48,132 bases of DNA from an uncultured Desulfovibrionaceae bacterium (GTDB taxonomy: Bacteria > Desulfobacterota > Desulfovibrionia > Desulfovibrionales > Desulfovibrionaceae): contig CALUZB010000027.1 of NCBI GenBank assembly GCA_944325195.1, forward strand, positions 1 through 48,132. Direction: 5' to 3'. Below the pieces are notes generated by a model. That model was not told the DNA's origin. It was given only the letters and a program-made list of their open reading frames with translations, and ran no database searches. Both the position numbers and the translations under genes were made by a program. Position 1 is the first letter of the stretch, and every line of letters starts with the position of its first letter. Below, piece after piece: positions 1-8,655 of this stretch.

Positions 1-725
<725 letters not shown>

Positions 726-730
726 TAGTT

Positions 731-750
731 TCCGGCATTTGTATGCCGGA
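731..750 (+). terminator. Hairpin just after rpoD, possible weak terminator
   Basis: TCCGGCAT at 731-738 is the exact reverse complement of ATGCCGGA at 743-750, with a four-base loop, starting five bases after the rpoD stop. No T run follows, so it may only stabilise the 3' end of the mRNA. Confidence 0.35.
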
Positions 751-873
751 TGCGGAAATGGGGCAAAAGGCGGCAAGGCGCCTTGCAGGTCTTGAGCAGC
801 AGGGCTTTTTGAGCTGATGCCCGCCGGGTGCTCAGGGATAAACAGAGTCCTGAACGCTCCGTGTCCGAAAGTT

Positions 874-908
874 TACAGGGGAGACAGGCTTTGTCTGTCT
901 CCCCTGTA
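874..908. terminator. Perfect 14-bp stem hairpin, probable transcript end
   Basis: The 14 bases at 874-887 (starting TACAGGGG) are the exact reverse complement of 895-908, around a seven-base loop. This is one of the longest perfect stems in the window. There is no T run after it on either strand, so it is not a textbook rho-independent terminator. It lies between rpoD on the plus strand and the small minus-strand gene, so it may serve converging transcripts. Confidence 0.45.
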
Positions 909-1144
909 TATGCGTCAAACAGGGATAATTTCAATATCAGAAAGCTGTGACAGTTAAAAAAGCCGGGCTTGTGCCGCATAACGGCGTCCGCCCCGTTTCC
1001 TGTGCGGTTTTGAACGGAATGTCTGCATTGCGTGGAAGTTGCAGGCCTGCACGGCCGCGGCCCTTTCGCCGATTTCAGTCCTTTGCCCCGTTTTAATCCG
1101 GGGCGGTCCTGCAGGCTCAAACGGAACCACTTCAAGATGAGGGG

Positions 1145-1261
1145 TTAATCCTTATCTACCCTGTCGCAATTTTCGCATGTCCATTCATCGCCATCATGAT
1201 CATAACGTTGGGTGCCTCCGCATCCGGGGCATTCTCTTTCTTCCCCATGTTTGTAACACAT
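1145..1261 (-). CDS. Very small double-CxxC (zinc-ribbon-like) protein
   Basis: A 38-residue product starting MCYKHGEE. It has two Cys pairs, CPGC at about residues 12-15 and CENC at about 30-33, spaced like the two knuckles of a zinc ribbon, and an acidic, Asp-rich tail. The ribosome binding site before the ATG at 1261 is weak (GGCGG four bases upstream). A longer start at the ATG at 1315 would add 18 residues. The function is unknown; zinc binding is inferred from the Cys spacing only. It lies downstream of the GNAT gene on the same strand. It may be a real small gene or a chance reading frame; the Cys pattern is the main argument for it. Confidence 0.4.
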   Translation of the reverse strand: MCYKHGEERECPGCGGTQRYDHDGDEWTCENCDRVDKD

Positions 1262-1402
1262 AAAACCGCCAAGAATTGGTTTAAAATTTACTTTCTCCCC
1301 ACTACATTTCCTCATAAGAAGTGTCAACAGGCGCCCGCCTGAGCACACACCGGATAAGTATTGCCACAGCAGGGCCTGCGTATTCAGAGAGGGCAGCAGG
1401 CG

Positions 1403-1429
1403 ATTATAATTATACTCTCCGCCCGACAA
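1403..1429 (-). promoter_or_regulatory. Candidate promoter with two tandem TATAAT boxes
   Basis: Read on the minus strand, two perfect TATAAT hexamers follow each other at 1414-1409 and 1408-1403. A TTGTCG box at 1429-1424 lies 15 bases before the second one. It would serve the small CxxC gene. The spacer is short, so this is tentative. Confidence 0.3.
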
Positions 1430-1433
1430 CCTT

Positions 1434-2048
1434 TCAGATTTGCGGTTCCCGCGGGCTGTTGTTTTCCGCGCTGTCTTCCGCATTGAACCGGTCCAGAACG
1501 GCACTCAGCTGTTCCGGAGGAATTTCGCTGAAGGGGGTGATGGGGGCCGGGGGAATGGTGTAGGGAGCGAGTTGTTTGCTGTAAATAACCACATCGTGCC
1601 AGCCGCCGCACTTATAGCCGGTGTTGCGGTATCTGCCGATAATTTCAAAACCGAACGTCCTGTGCAGAGCGTCACTTCGCGGGTTGGGAGCGGTTACCGC
1701 TGCCAGAGCGGTTTTAATGCCCTGCAGCTTCAGCAGTTCAAGCAGACAGGCATACAGCTTTGTGCCCAGGCCCTGTGAGGTATGCTGCTGATCGATGTAA
1801 ACCGATAATTCCGCATTCCACTGATAAGCCGCCCGCTCCATGGCACGATGAGCGTAGGCGTAGGCAACAAGCTTGTCGCCTTGCCCACAGACCAGATAGG
1901 GATAGGTGTGGGAGATTTCGGCGATCCGGCCGGCAAACTCTCCGATTGTGGGCAATACATATTCAAAGGTGATGGGCGTTTCGATATACTGCCGGTAAAT
2001 TGCCAGCAGGGCAGCGCTGTCAGCCGGGGCGGCGGTTCGGATTCTCAT
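1434..2048 (-). CDS. GNAT-family N-acetyltransferase, phosphinothricin-acetyltransferase-like
   Basis: Transfers an acetyl group from acetyl-CoA to a small amine or amino acid; the substrate is not known. The protein begins MRIRTAAPADSAALLAIY. It carries the acetyl-CoA-binding motif A around QGLGTKLY (the Q/R-x-x-G-x-G/A loop) and the later APNPRSDALHRTFGFEIIG block typical of the PAT/Bar branch. The ATG at 2048 is chosen over one at 2093 because GGGAGC sits eight bases before it and because the promoter at 2109-2137 would leave almost no leader for the longer form. About 30 residues after the domain are Pro/Glu-rich and probably disordered. It is a single-gene unit, divergent from azlCD. Confidence 0.85.
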   Translation of the reverse strand: MRIRTAAPADSAALLAIYRQYIETPITFEYVLPTIGEFAGRIAEISHTYPYLVCGQGDKLVAYAYAHRAMERAAYQWNAELSVYIDQQHTSQGLGTKLYACLLELLKLQGIKTALAAVTAPNPRSDALHRTFGFEIIGRYRNTGYKCGGWHDVVIYSKQLAPYTIPPAPITPFSEIPPEQLSAVLDRFNAEDSAENNSPREPQI

Positions 2049-2108
2049 TTTCTGCTCCCGGTTTTCGGTTGCGGTTAATTTAACGGGTTGCAACTGGGTC
2101 AGTTATCC

Positions 2109-2137
2109 ATTCTAGCACCGACCGAACCGCCCGGCAA
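2109..2137 (-). promoter_or_regulatory. Sigma-70 promoter of the GNAT gene
   Basis: On the minus strand, -35 TTGCCG (2137-2132), a 17-base spacer ending in TGC, and -10 TAGAAT (2114-2109). The TGC makes it an extended -10. The predicted start of transcription near 2102 gives a leader of about 54 bases to the ATG at 2048. Confidence 0.5.
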
Positions 2138-2189
2138 GTGGGGACGGCGGCTGTCTGCACCGACTTAACGATATATTTCGCCTGCTCCA

Positions 2190-2218
2190 TTGCGCCTGAT
2201 GAAAAGAAATGCTAGGAT
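2190..2218 (+). promoter_or_regulatory. Candidate sigma-70 promoter of azlCD
   Basis: -35 TTGCGC (2190-2195), a 17-base spacer ending in TGC, and -10 TAGGAT (2213-2218). Transcription would begin near 2225, so azlC would have an almost leaderless mRNA if its start is the ATG at 2229. Confidence 0.35.
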
Positions 2219-2228
2219 ATTTGCCGCT

Positions 2229-2993
2229 ATGTCAGAGATGAAAGTGGAAATCAACAACGCCGGGCGCGGATTTCTGTCCGGCATGAAAAAAGCGGTTCCC
2301 ATTGTAATGGGCTATGTGCCGGTGAGTTTTGCTTTCGGGGTGCTGGCCTCGGGCGTGGGAATGAGCCCGCTGGACGCTTTGATTATGGGGGCGCTGTTCC
2401 TGGCCGGCTCAGGGCAGCTCATTGCCGTGAGCATGCTCGGCAACGGCGACGCCTTCAGCGCCATAGTCATTACCTCAACGGTGGTCAATCTGCGCCATTT
2501 ACTGAAATCGGCCGCCATGATCCCGGGGTTGAGCCGGTGGCCTCGCTGGCGCAAAGCCCTGTTCGCCTTTGAGCTTACTGATGAGACCTTTGCTCTACAT
2601 GCCGATCGCTTCTCGCACATGACCAACGTGCCGGAAAAGCTCACTAAGAAATATTACATCGGGGAAACGTTCGGAATAAATGTTACCTCGCATCTGGCCT
2701 GGATCAGCGGCGGGTTCCTGGGGGCCGCGTTCGGCAATGTGATCGGCGATCTGCATACTTATGGTCTGGATTACGCCTTGCCCGGCATGTTTGTGGCTCT
2801 GCTCGCCCCACGCCTGTTCCACCGGGCCGACCTGATCGTTTCCATTGTGGCGGGCGTATCGTCTGTGCTGCTGGTGCTGCTGGGGCTTGACGCCTGGAAC
2901 CTGATTCTGGCAACAATCATCGGGGCAACGGTGGGCGTGTTCCTGCCCGTTCCCAAAGAAGAACATGCCGATCCGGAAAAACAGGAGGAATAG
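2229..2993 (+). CDS. azlC: AzlC family branched-chain amino acid exporter, large subunit
   Basis: Inner-membrane large subunit of the AzlCD exporter, which in Bacillus and relatives exports branched-chain amino acids or their analogues. The protein is about 254 residues, normal for the family. It has the family's early SGMKKAVPIVMGYVPVSFAFG segment, GALFLAGSGQLIAVSM, and a string of hydrophobic helices. Possible starts are the ATGs at 2190, 2229 and 2238. An AGGA lies 11 bases before 2229, and the predicted promoter at 2190-2218 argues against the first. The stop codon touches the start of azlD, so the two subunits are translationally coupled. The substrate cannot be read from the sequence. 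Confidence 0.9.
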   Translation: MSEMKVEINNAGRGFLSGMKKAVPIVMGYVPVSFAFGVLASGVGMSPLDALIMGALFLAGSGQLIAVSMLGNGDAFSAIVITSTVVNLRHLLKSAAMIPGLSRWPRWRKALFAFELTDETFALHADRFSHMTNVPEKLTKKYYIGETFGINVTSHLAWISGGFLGAAFGNVIGDLHTYGLDYALPGMFVALLAPRLFHRADLIVSIVAGVSSVLLVLLGLDAWNLILATIIGATVGVFLPVPKEEHADPEKQEE

Positions 2994-2994
2994 T

Positions 2995-3339
2995 GTGGGC
3001 ACTATTAACACCGGAATATTAATGCTTACTCTGGCCTTGTCTCTGTCCATTTATTTAGAGCGCTCACTGCCTTTGCTGCTGCTTTCCTCAAGCTCGCTTT
3101 CAGCCGGGGTGGTGCGCTGGCTCGATTTCGTGGCTCCGGCCATTCTGGCGGCTATTTTACTGCCAGCGGTCTTGCTGATCAGACAACCGGACGAAAGCTA
3201 CGCCCTGGTGTTCGGGTTTGACAACGCCATGCTCTGGGCCACCATTCCGGCGTTTATTCTGGCCTTTAAAGGAAGCTATTTCGGGACTATTGCGGTGGGG
3301 ATGCTGGCAACCGCCCTGATCAGGTATTTTAACACTTAA
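2995..3339 (+). CDS. azlD: AzlD family small subunit of the amino acid exporter
   Basis: Small membrane partner of AzlC, about 114 residues with roughly four hydrophobic helices and the family ending ATIPAFILAFKGSYFGTI. The start is the GTG at 2995: AGGAGG lies at 2983-2988, and azlC ends at 2993. A longer open frame begins at 2965 inside azlC but lacks a ribosome site. The tight spacing and shared family history support one AzlCD complex. The 275 bases that follow, up to tpx, contain only a hairpin near 3476. Confidence 0.87.
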   Translation: MGTINTGILMLTLALSLSIYLERSLPLLLLSSSSLSAGVVRWLDFVAPAILAAILLPAVLLIRQPDESYALVFGFDNAMLWATIPAFILAFKGSYFGTIAVGMLATALIRYFNT

Positions 3340-3475
3340 CCCGGCCTTTTAAGCATGAGCTCGGGCAGTTAAGCAGGCCTTCCGTCGGCTTATTGATTTA
3401 GTGAGTTTTCATAATGATAGGTTCCAGTATTTGTGGCCTTACCTGTTCATAAGCTCAATACGTAGATTTCATGAA

Positions 3476-3502
3476 GCGGGAAGCGGCCTTCCGGCTCCCC
3501 GC
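3476..3502 (-). terminator. GC-rich hairpin downstream of tpx
   Basis: GCGGG-A-AGC at 3476-3484 pairs with GCT-C-CCCGC at 3494-3502 with one mismatch. It lies about 110 bases past the tpx stop, in the convergent space between azlD and tpx. No T run is present, so it is a weak candidate. Confidence 0.3.
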
Positions 3503-3614
3503 CAACTCCCGGCCGGGCAGGGTGATTGTCCGTTGCGGAAATTTGGTGGGGGCCGTGGCTGATATTCTTTGCGCAGCACGTAAGCGCGCAACGGTTCCTA
3601 TGCCCGATTCAGGC

Positions 3615-4130
3615 TCAGGCACAGGCCTTTGCCGCTTCCAGCGCCTGGTTGTAATCCGGCTCATTGGTGATTTCCGGGACGATTTCCTTATAAACGATTT
3701 CGCCCTGTTTGTTCACCACCCACACGCTGCGGGCAAGCAGGCGCAGTTCTTTAATCACCACTCCGTAAGCATGGCCGAATGACAGTTCCTTGTGATCGGA
3801 CAGGGTGGCAAGGCGGTCCACCCCGGCGGCTCCACACCAACGGGCCTGGGCAAAGGGCAGATCCACGCTGATGGTCAGAATTTGAATGTCATCGGAAAGC
3901 TTGGCCGCCTCGGTGTTGAAACGCCGGGTTTCCATATCGCAAACGCCGGTATCAAGCGACGGCACGCTTGAGATAATCAGCACCTTGCCCTGATAATCGG
4001 CAAGCGTTTTTTCAGTAAGATCATTGGCGTAAACCCGGAAGTCGGGTGCAGTTGCGCCGGGTTCAAGTTGGTTGCCCTCAAGGGTGAGCGGGGCTCCGTT
4101 AAAGGTGATGACGCCGGTAAGTTCCTGCAT
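3615..4130 (-). CDS. tpx: Thiol peroxidase Tpx (atypical 2-Cys peroxiredoxin)
   Basis: Reduces hydrogen peroxide and organic peroxides in the cytoplasm with electrons from thioredoxin, a system also encoded in this window (38.3-39.6 kb). The 171-residue protein has the Tpx signature around the peroxidatic Cys64 (PSLDTGVCDMETRRFN) and the resolving Cys99 (FAQARWCGAAGV), which form the intramolecular disulfide of atypical 2-Cys enzymes. The ATG at 4130 has AGGAG eight bases upstream. The gene is divergent from panB, and candidate promoters for both lie in the shared 289-base space. A third Cys two residues from the C-terminus is not part of the known mechanism. Confidence 0.95.
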   Translation of the reverse strand: MQELTGVITFNGAPLTLEGNQLEPGATAPDFRVYANDLTEKTLADYQGKVLIISSVPSLDTGVCDMETRRFNTEAAKLSDDIQILTISVDLPFAQARWCGAAGVDRLATLSDHKELSFGHAYGVVIKELRLLARSVWVVNKQGEIVYKEIVPEITNEPDYNQALEAAKACA

Positions 4131-4178
4131 AGCTTTCTCCTGTGTAATGAATGTTCACTATTAATTAATTCTGGAATA

Positions 4179-4207
4179 ACTCTAGCATAAATCTAACAAT
4201 CAGAAAA
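4179..4207 (-). promoter_or_regulatory. Candidate extended -10 promoter of tpx
   Basis: On the minus strand, -35 TTTTCT (4207-4202), a 17-base spacer ending in TGC, and -10 TAGAGT (4184-4179). The -35 is weak, and the extended -10 would compensate. The leader to the ATG at 4130 would be about 42 bases. Confidence 0.4.
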
Positions 4208-4272
4208 CAGATAATTTCGTCGAAGTTCCATTTCCGGTCTGAAATCTCCCCAAAAGACAGAAAGATAAGGAT

Positions 4273-4301
4273 TTGACAGGACTTTGAGCCGATGCTAGGT
4301 T
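4273..4301 (+). promoter_or_regulatory. Sigma-70 promoter of panB
   Basis: A perfect -35 TTGACA (4273-4278), a 17-base spacer ending in TGC, and -10 TAGGTT (4296-4301). Transcription would start near 4308, leaving a leader of about 110 bases before panB. No riboswitch was recognised in that leader. Confidence 0.6.
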
Positions 4302-4419
4302 AGTCCATCATCAATCCACATCTATTTCAATTGAGGCAATCCGCATGGCTTTCCGGCCCGGGGTGTGCTAGTCCTTAAGGCAGATGAAGCCGGTTGCGGA
4401 TTGAATACAGGAGCTTAAG

Positions 4420-5247
4420 ATGACCGTCAGCTTAACCACCAGCGCGATCAGGGCCATGAAGGGCAAGGAAAAAATCAGTATGCTCACCGCCTACGACTTC
4501 ACCTCGGCAATGCTGTTTGACCGGGCCGGGGTGGATATGCTGCTGGTGGGCGATTCTCTGGGAATGGTCATGCACGGCCGCCCCGATACTTTGTCGGTAA
4601 GCCTGGCGGAAATGATTCTGCACACCCGCGCGGTGCTGGCCGGGGTGGAAAGAGCCATGGTGGTGACTGATCTGCCGTTCATGACCTATGAGCGCAGCGT
4701 GGACAGTGCTCTGAAAAACGCCGCCAAACTGGTGCAGCAAAGCGGCGTGCGCGCCGTGAAACTGGAAGGGCCGTATTATGAGCAGGTGAAGGCGCTTACC
4801 GGCGCCGGTATTCCGGTGGTGGGGCATATCGGGCTTACCCCGCAACGGGCTGCGGAATTCGGCGGGTTCAAAGTGCAGGGCAAGACTACGGAAGCCGCGA
4901 ATTCCTTAATTGAACAGGCCCTGCGTTTACAGGATGCCGGCTGCTTTGCTCTGGTAATTGAATGCGTTCCGGCTGCTTTAGGCGAAATAATCACCGCCCG
5001 CCTGGAAATACCCAGCATCGGTATCGGTGCCGGTCCCGGCTGTGACGGGCAGGTGCTGGTGATGCACGATATGCTTGGCTTGTTTGATCGGTTTGTGCCC
5101 AAATTTGTGAAACGCTTTGCCGAGTTGGGACAGGAATTTCAAAAAGCGGCGCAGGAATATTCCCGGCAGGTGAAGGCGGGGGTATTTCCGGGCCCGGAAC
5201 AGGTTTTCAATATGTCTCAGGAAGAACTGGAAAAGCTGAAACAATGA
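4420..5247 (+). CDS. panB: 3-methyl-2-oxobutanoate hydroxymethyltransferase (PanB)
   Basis: First committed step of pantothenate and CoA synthesis: adds a hydroxymethyl group from methylene-tetrahydrofolate to 2-oxoisovalerate to give ketopantoate, in the cytoplasm. The 275-residue length is normal. It shows the N-terminal MLTAYDFTSAMLFDRAG, the metal-binding LLVGDSLGMVMHG, AVKLEG, the GHIGLTPQ loop and IPSIGIGAG, all family hallmarks. AGGAG lies seven bases before the ATG at 4420. The gene stands alone between its own promoter and a strong terminator; panC and panD are not in the window. Confidence 0.97.
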   Translation: MTVSLTTSAIRAMKGKEKISMLTAYDFTSAMLFDRAGVDMLLVGDSLGMVMHGRPDTLSVSLAEMILHTRAVLAGVERAMVVTDLPFMTYERSVDSALKNAAKLVQQSGVRAVKLEGPYYEQVKALTGAGIPVVGHIGLTPQRAAEFGGFKVQGKTTEAANSLIEQALRLQDAGCFALVIECVPAALGEIITARLEIPSIGIGAGPGCDGQVLVMHDMLGLFDRFVPKFVKRFAELGQEFQKAAQEYSRQVKAGVFPGPEQVFNMSQEELEKLKQ

Positions 5248-5310
5248 ACAGCCGCGCGGGCTGTGTTTTGGGTAGAGGGACTGGCGATCTTTAAATGTGT
5301 TGTTGAATTG

Positions 5311-5353
5311 CGGAAGCCCTGCCGACTATGGGTCGGCAGGGCTTCCGGTTTTT
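5311..5353 (+). terminator. Rho-independent terminator of panB
   Basis: A perfect 16-bp stem (5311-5326 with 5332-5347), a five-base loop and five Ts at 5349-5353, 64 bases after the panB stop. It is the clearest intrinsic terminator in the window. The opposite strand has no T run, so it acts in the panB direction. Confidence 0.92.
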
Positions 5354-5388
5354 ATAGCGGGGTAGAGAGCAGCCCGGAATATCCGCTG

Positions 5389-8300
5389 TTACCGGTCGTC
5401 CGGAACCGGTTTGGTCTGTTGATAACGCAAAATGATGTTCAGTTCCGGCATACCGGGAACCACACCGTAAATCAGGTTGATTTGCGGCGTAACCCGGGGC
5501 ATGTAGCTGGTAACCACAGTTTCCTCTACCAGTTGGGGCGCGGCATTCAAGCCGGTTTCCCGGGTTTGTGCGTCAGGCGATCCGGTTGTGGCGCCCCTGT
5601 TGTCCATGTCTGGTACTGCTTCTGTATCCGGGAACAGGGGAAGCCGCGGCAAAGCCGGAACCTGTCCAGCCGAAACGGGCTCGGGCTGGTCCGGGGCAAT
5701 TGTTTCTTTCTGATCCGGGTTGCCGTTCCCGGGCTCTGACGGATCAATCGGGAGCGTTGTTGCCGGTTCCGGGTTGCTGAGACCGATTTCCGGCGGCACA
5801 GAATTATCCAACCCCACAGCGGGCAAAGTTGCATTTGGGGTTGCAGATGCCGCTGGTGCAGACTCCGCGGTCAAGGCAGGCGACTCAGGCAACTGCTCCG
5901 CTGCTGATTGCGGCTGTGCAGGGGCGGGATCGCCCGGGGCGGCGGTGTCCTGGGGTTGTGTTTCAGCCGGAGCAGGCGCAGACATGCCCGCTTCTTGCGG
6001 TTCCATCGGTTCCGGAGCGGCATTTTCAGCATTTGCGGCATCCTCTGGAATGGCATCAAACATTGCTGCACCGGTTGTATCCGCTTCTGCTACCGCCCCA
6101 TCATCGTTTTGAGTTTCCGGGCCGGATTGTTCAAGCTGAAGCAGCGGCGCATCTGATTGGGCGAGCACATAGGGGGTTAACCACAAAACCTGGGTATCAA
6201 TCTTTCTGAAGGGGTATTGCTTCTTGTCTGAATTTTCCCAGTCCGTTTCCGGCATCACTGCCAACACAGGGTTAAACCTGGCCAGTTCCGCCACTTGGGA
6301 CAAGTTGTCCGCCACCAGCAGGTTGGGCAGACTGTAGTCCACCGCCCAGACCGGAGTGTTCAGATACACCGCGGCCCAGGCTTCCCGGCCGGTTTTTTCC
6401 TTAAGCGTGGGCTCAAATTCACTGAACCGCAAATGCTTCAACGCCGCCGGCATTCCGGCAAACAGAAACACTTGGGCCATCAGCAGCCAGCAAATCGCAT
6501 ATACCAGCAATTGGGTGCGTCCGGCCGACACTTGGGCGGCCCGGGCCAGAAACAGGGTGCAGAACGCGGCCGCCCCGATCAACGGAATGACCGCCCACAG
6601 ACTGAATTCCCAAGGCAACACGCTGTTGCCGAAGCCGCCGGCTTTAAGCGCGAGCAGAGCGGTGAGGGCGGCGAAAATCAGGGCAGTAATGATGATGAAA
6701 ATCCGGGCCCGCCCCCTGGATATGTGCAGCAACGTTTTGGCTGAAAGAATTGCCGTAGGCGGAAGCAGGATCAGGCAGAGGGCCGGGTGTACGGTCTGGT
6801 TGGAACTGTCTGCTCCAACTACCGCCAAAGCGGCGAGCAGCACTGAAATCAAAAACAGAATGCCTTGACCGCGGCTTGTATTCAGGCCTGCTTTCAGGCC
6901 GGGGAGTTTAACCGCAATCCGATCGAGTAAAAGCAGTGGAAGCAGCAGCCAGGGCAGAAGCAATGCGCTTGCGAACACCAGCGCTTCCCCGGAGCTGAAG
7001 CCCACAGAATAGCCGCCGCAGGTAAGGCTGAACGGAGTCAGATAAGCGAATGTCGCCTCTGAACCGGCAAAAAACAGCGCTCCACTGAACCACAGCCCGA
7101 TTACAACGGCTAGGACAATCAGACCGGCAAGCATGTCTCTGGCGGAAAAGCGCCTGAGATTGCCGGTAAAAAGCAGATAAAGCACCAGAGGAATGAACAG
7201 GGCCAGCCCCATAATCAGCCCGTTGCACAAAACGGACAGGGCCGCCAGCCCCATTCCCGGCACAAGCCATAAACCGGCCCGCTCCGGTTTCTGCAAACCC
7301 TTAAACAGCATGGCCTGGCTGAAGCTCATCAGGGCTATGCCCAGAATTTCCGGCCGGAAGAACCAGGCCCCGCCCAGAAACAGCACGCAGGATAATACGG
7401 CCAGGCCCGCGCCGAATGTCGCCGCTTTGTTGTTGGGAAAGGTTGCTTTGCTCAGCAGGCAGGTTCCCCACAGGAAAAGCAGGGCCGCCAGCGCGCCTGC
7501 AAGGTGCAGGTTAACCGGAGCGGAAAACGGCGAAAACTTGGATATCCCCTGCAAATACCAGGATTGCACCGGACTGAAATCCTTAACCGGTTGTCCTTTC
7601 AGGCTGGGAACAAACCAGTCGCCGGTTGCGGCCGGGTTTTCGGCCCGGGTCATCAGGCTTATCTGGCGGGAGTCTTCCAGAATGACCTCATTGGAATAGG
7701 TATAAATGAAGCTTGCTACATGAATGAGCAGCAGCACGGTTAAGGTAAGCATGGGCAGAAGGGTGAGCAACCCGTAGCCCCGCACCGGGCGTTCCGGATC
7801 GGGGGCAACCCGGCCCCGTCTGCCGCCGCGGGGCGGTTGCCCGGCTGCGCCGCGTCCGGCGGGACCACTTCGCTTGGAAGCGGAATCCTCAGCGTCGGCA
7901 ACGCCGCCTGCAACTGCTCCGGCAGTGGCTTTGGAGATTGCTCCGACCGCGGGGGCGGTCGGTTCTTTCCTGATAAAGCTGAACTTCGGCTTTTTGTCCG
8001 CAGCCGTTGCGCTGGGGGGTTCGGGTGCACTTGCTGTTGTCGCGCCCGCCGCATCGTCTGCTCCAGGTTTTGCTCCCGCTCCCGGTACGCTTGTGCGCTC
8101 ATTTCCTTTTATCGCTTGCGCTTCCACAGCCTCTGTTTCTGTCCGGACAGCCGAGACGGAAGCTGTGGCGGAAGCGCTTTTCATAATCACCGCCGCAAGC
8201 TCTTCTTTGCTGGGAAGCTCAAAGACGGAATGCGCCTGGGGTTCGGGTGGGGCGGTCGGGTGCGGAGCGGAAAATACATTCTCTTGCGGTTTACCTGCGT

Positions 8301-8655
8301 TTTGGCTTGCACTATTAATATCTTCTTGTATAGTGGAAGCGGTAAAAGTTGCTTGATGAGAACGGACAGACGCAACGGAGTTTGAAAGGACCTGCTCATC
8401 TGTTGATGTTTCAGCCGCTCCGGCGTCAGAAGTGGGCAAACCGGCAACTGCTCCGGCCGGGATTGCTTTCACAGCGGCATCGGCGGCCGGCTCAGCGGTC
8501 GGGTTCAGTTCCGTCGGGTCTGTCTCTGCCGAAACAGGGGCTGTTTCAACCTGCGATTGAGCAGAGGCGGAATAGTAGGAACGCCAGACGGAGTCATCAA
8601 GATGTTTAGCCCAAGCGGGGCGTTTGATCTGGTCAGGAGTTTTCGGATCAGCCAT
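5389..8655 (-). CDS. Large GT-C glycosyltransferase (ArnT/PMT-like) with long disordered N- and C-terminal tails
   Basis: Membrane glycosyltransferase that probably moves a sugar from a polyprenyl-phosphate donor to a lipid or protein outside the inner membrane; the acceptor is unknown. About 1088 residues, roughly twice the usual size. Order: a short basic N-terminus (KRPAWAKHLDDSVWRSYY); about 280 residues rich in Ala, Pro, Glu and Ser; first membrane helix near 300; then the ArnT-like luminal loop EDSRQISLMTRAEN, GDWFVPSLKGQP and DFSPVQSWYL; about ten more helices; a soluble stretch to about 850; about 200 residues rich in Pro, Ala and Glu; and an ordered-looking tail ending near MPELNIILRYQQT. 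The ATG at 8655 is chosen because GGAG lies six bases upstream. It is divergent from the MATE and STT3 genes. Confidence 0.8.
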   Translation of the reverse strand: MADPKTPDQIKRPAWAKHLDDSVWRSYYSASAQSQVETAPVSAETDPTELNPTAEPAADAAVKAIPAGAVAGLPTSDAGAAETSTDEQVLSNSVASVRSHQATFTASTIQEDINSASQNAGKPQENVFSAPHPTAPPEPQAHSVFELPSKEELAAVIMKSASATASVSAVRTETEAVEAQAIKGNERTSVPGAGAKPGADDAAGATTASAPEPPSATAADKKPKFSFIRKEPTAPAVGAISKATAGAVAGGVADAEDSASKRSGPAGRGAAGQPPRGGRRGRVAPDPERPVRGYGLLTLLPMLTLTVLLLIHVASFIYTYSNEVILEDSRQISLMTRAENPAATGDWFVPSLKGQPVKDFSPVQSWYLQGISKFSPFSAPVNLHLAGALAALLFLWGTCLLSKATFPNNKAATFGAGLAVLSCVLFLGGAWFFRPEILGIALMSFSQAMLFKGLQKPERAGLWLVPGMGLAALSVLCNGLIMGLALFIPLVLYLLFTGNLRRFSARDMLAGLIVLAVVIGLWFSGALFFAGSEATFAYLTPFSLTCGGYSVGFSSGEALVFASALLLPWLLLPLLLLDRIAVKLPGLKAGLNTSRGQGILFLISVLLAALAVVGADSSNQTVHPALCLILLPPTAILSAKTLLHISRGRARIFIIITALIFAALTALLALKAGGFGNSVLPWEFSLWAVIPLIGAAAFCTLFLARAAQVSAGRTQLLVYAICWLLMAQVFLFAGMPAALKHLRFSEFEPTLKEKTGREAWAAVYLNTPVWAVDYSLPNLLVADNLSQVAELARFNPVLAVMPETDWENSDKKQYPFRKIDTQVLWLTPYVLAQSDAPLLQLEQSGPETQNDDGAVAEADTTGAAMFDAIPEDAANAENAAPEPMEPQEAGMSAPAPAETQPQDTAAPGDPAPAQPQSAAEQLPESPALTAESAPAASATPNATLPAVGLDNSVPPEIGLSNPEPATTLPIDPSEPGNGNPDQKETIAPDQPEPVSAGQVPALPRLPLFPDTEAVPDMDNRGATTGSPDAQTRETGLNAAPQLVEETVVTSYMPRVTPQINLIYGVVPGMPELNIILRYQQTKPVPDDR

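Larger units (their letters stand above)
726..1144. other. 419-base spacer between rpoD and a small minus-strand gene
   Basis: I see no convincing gene here. It holds the two hairpins listed at 731-750 and 874-908. The remaining sequence has no tRNA-like or other RNA gene that I recognise. The reading frames that cross it have no ribosome binding site and no recognisable protein content. Confidence 0.6.

Noticed and set aside
1322..1327. TTGACA on the minus strand as a -35 for the small CxxC gene
   Set aside because: The best -10 at the right spacing matches only two of six bases.
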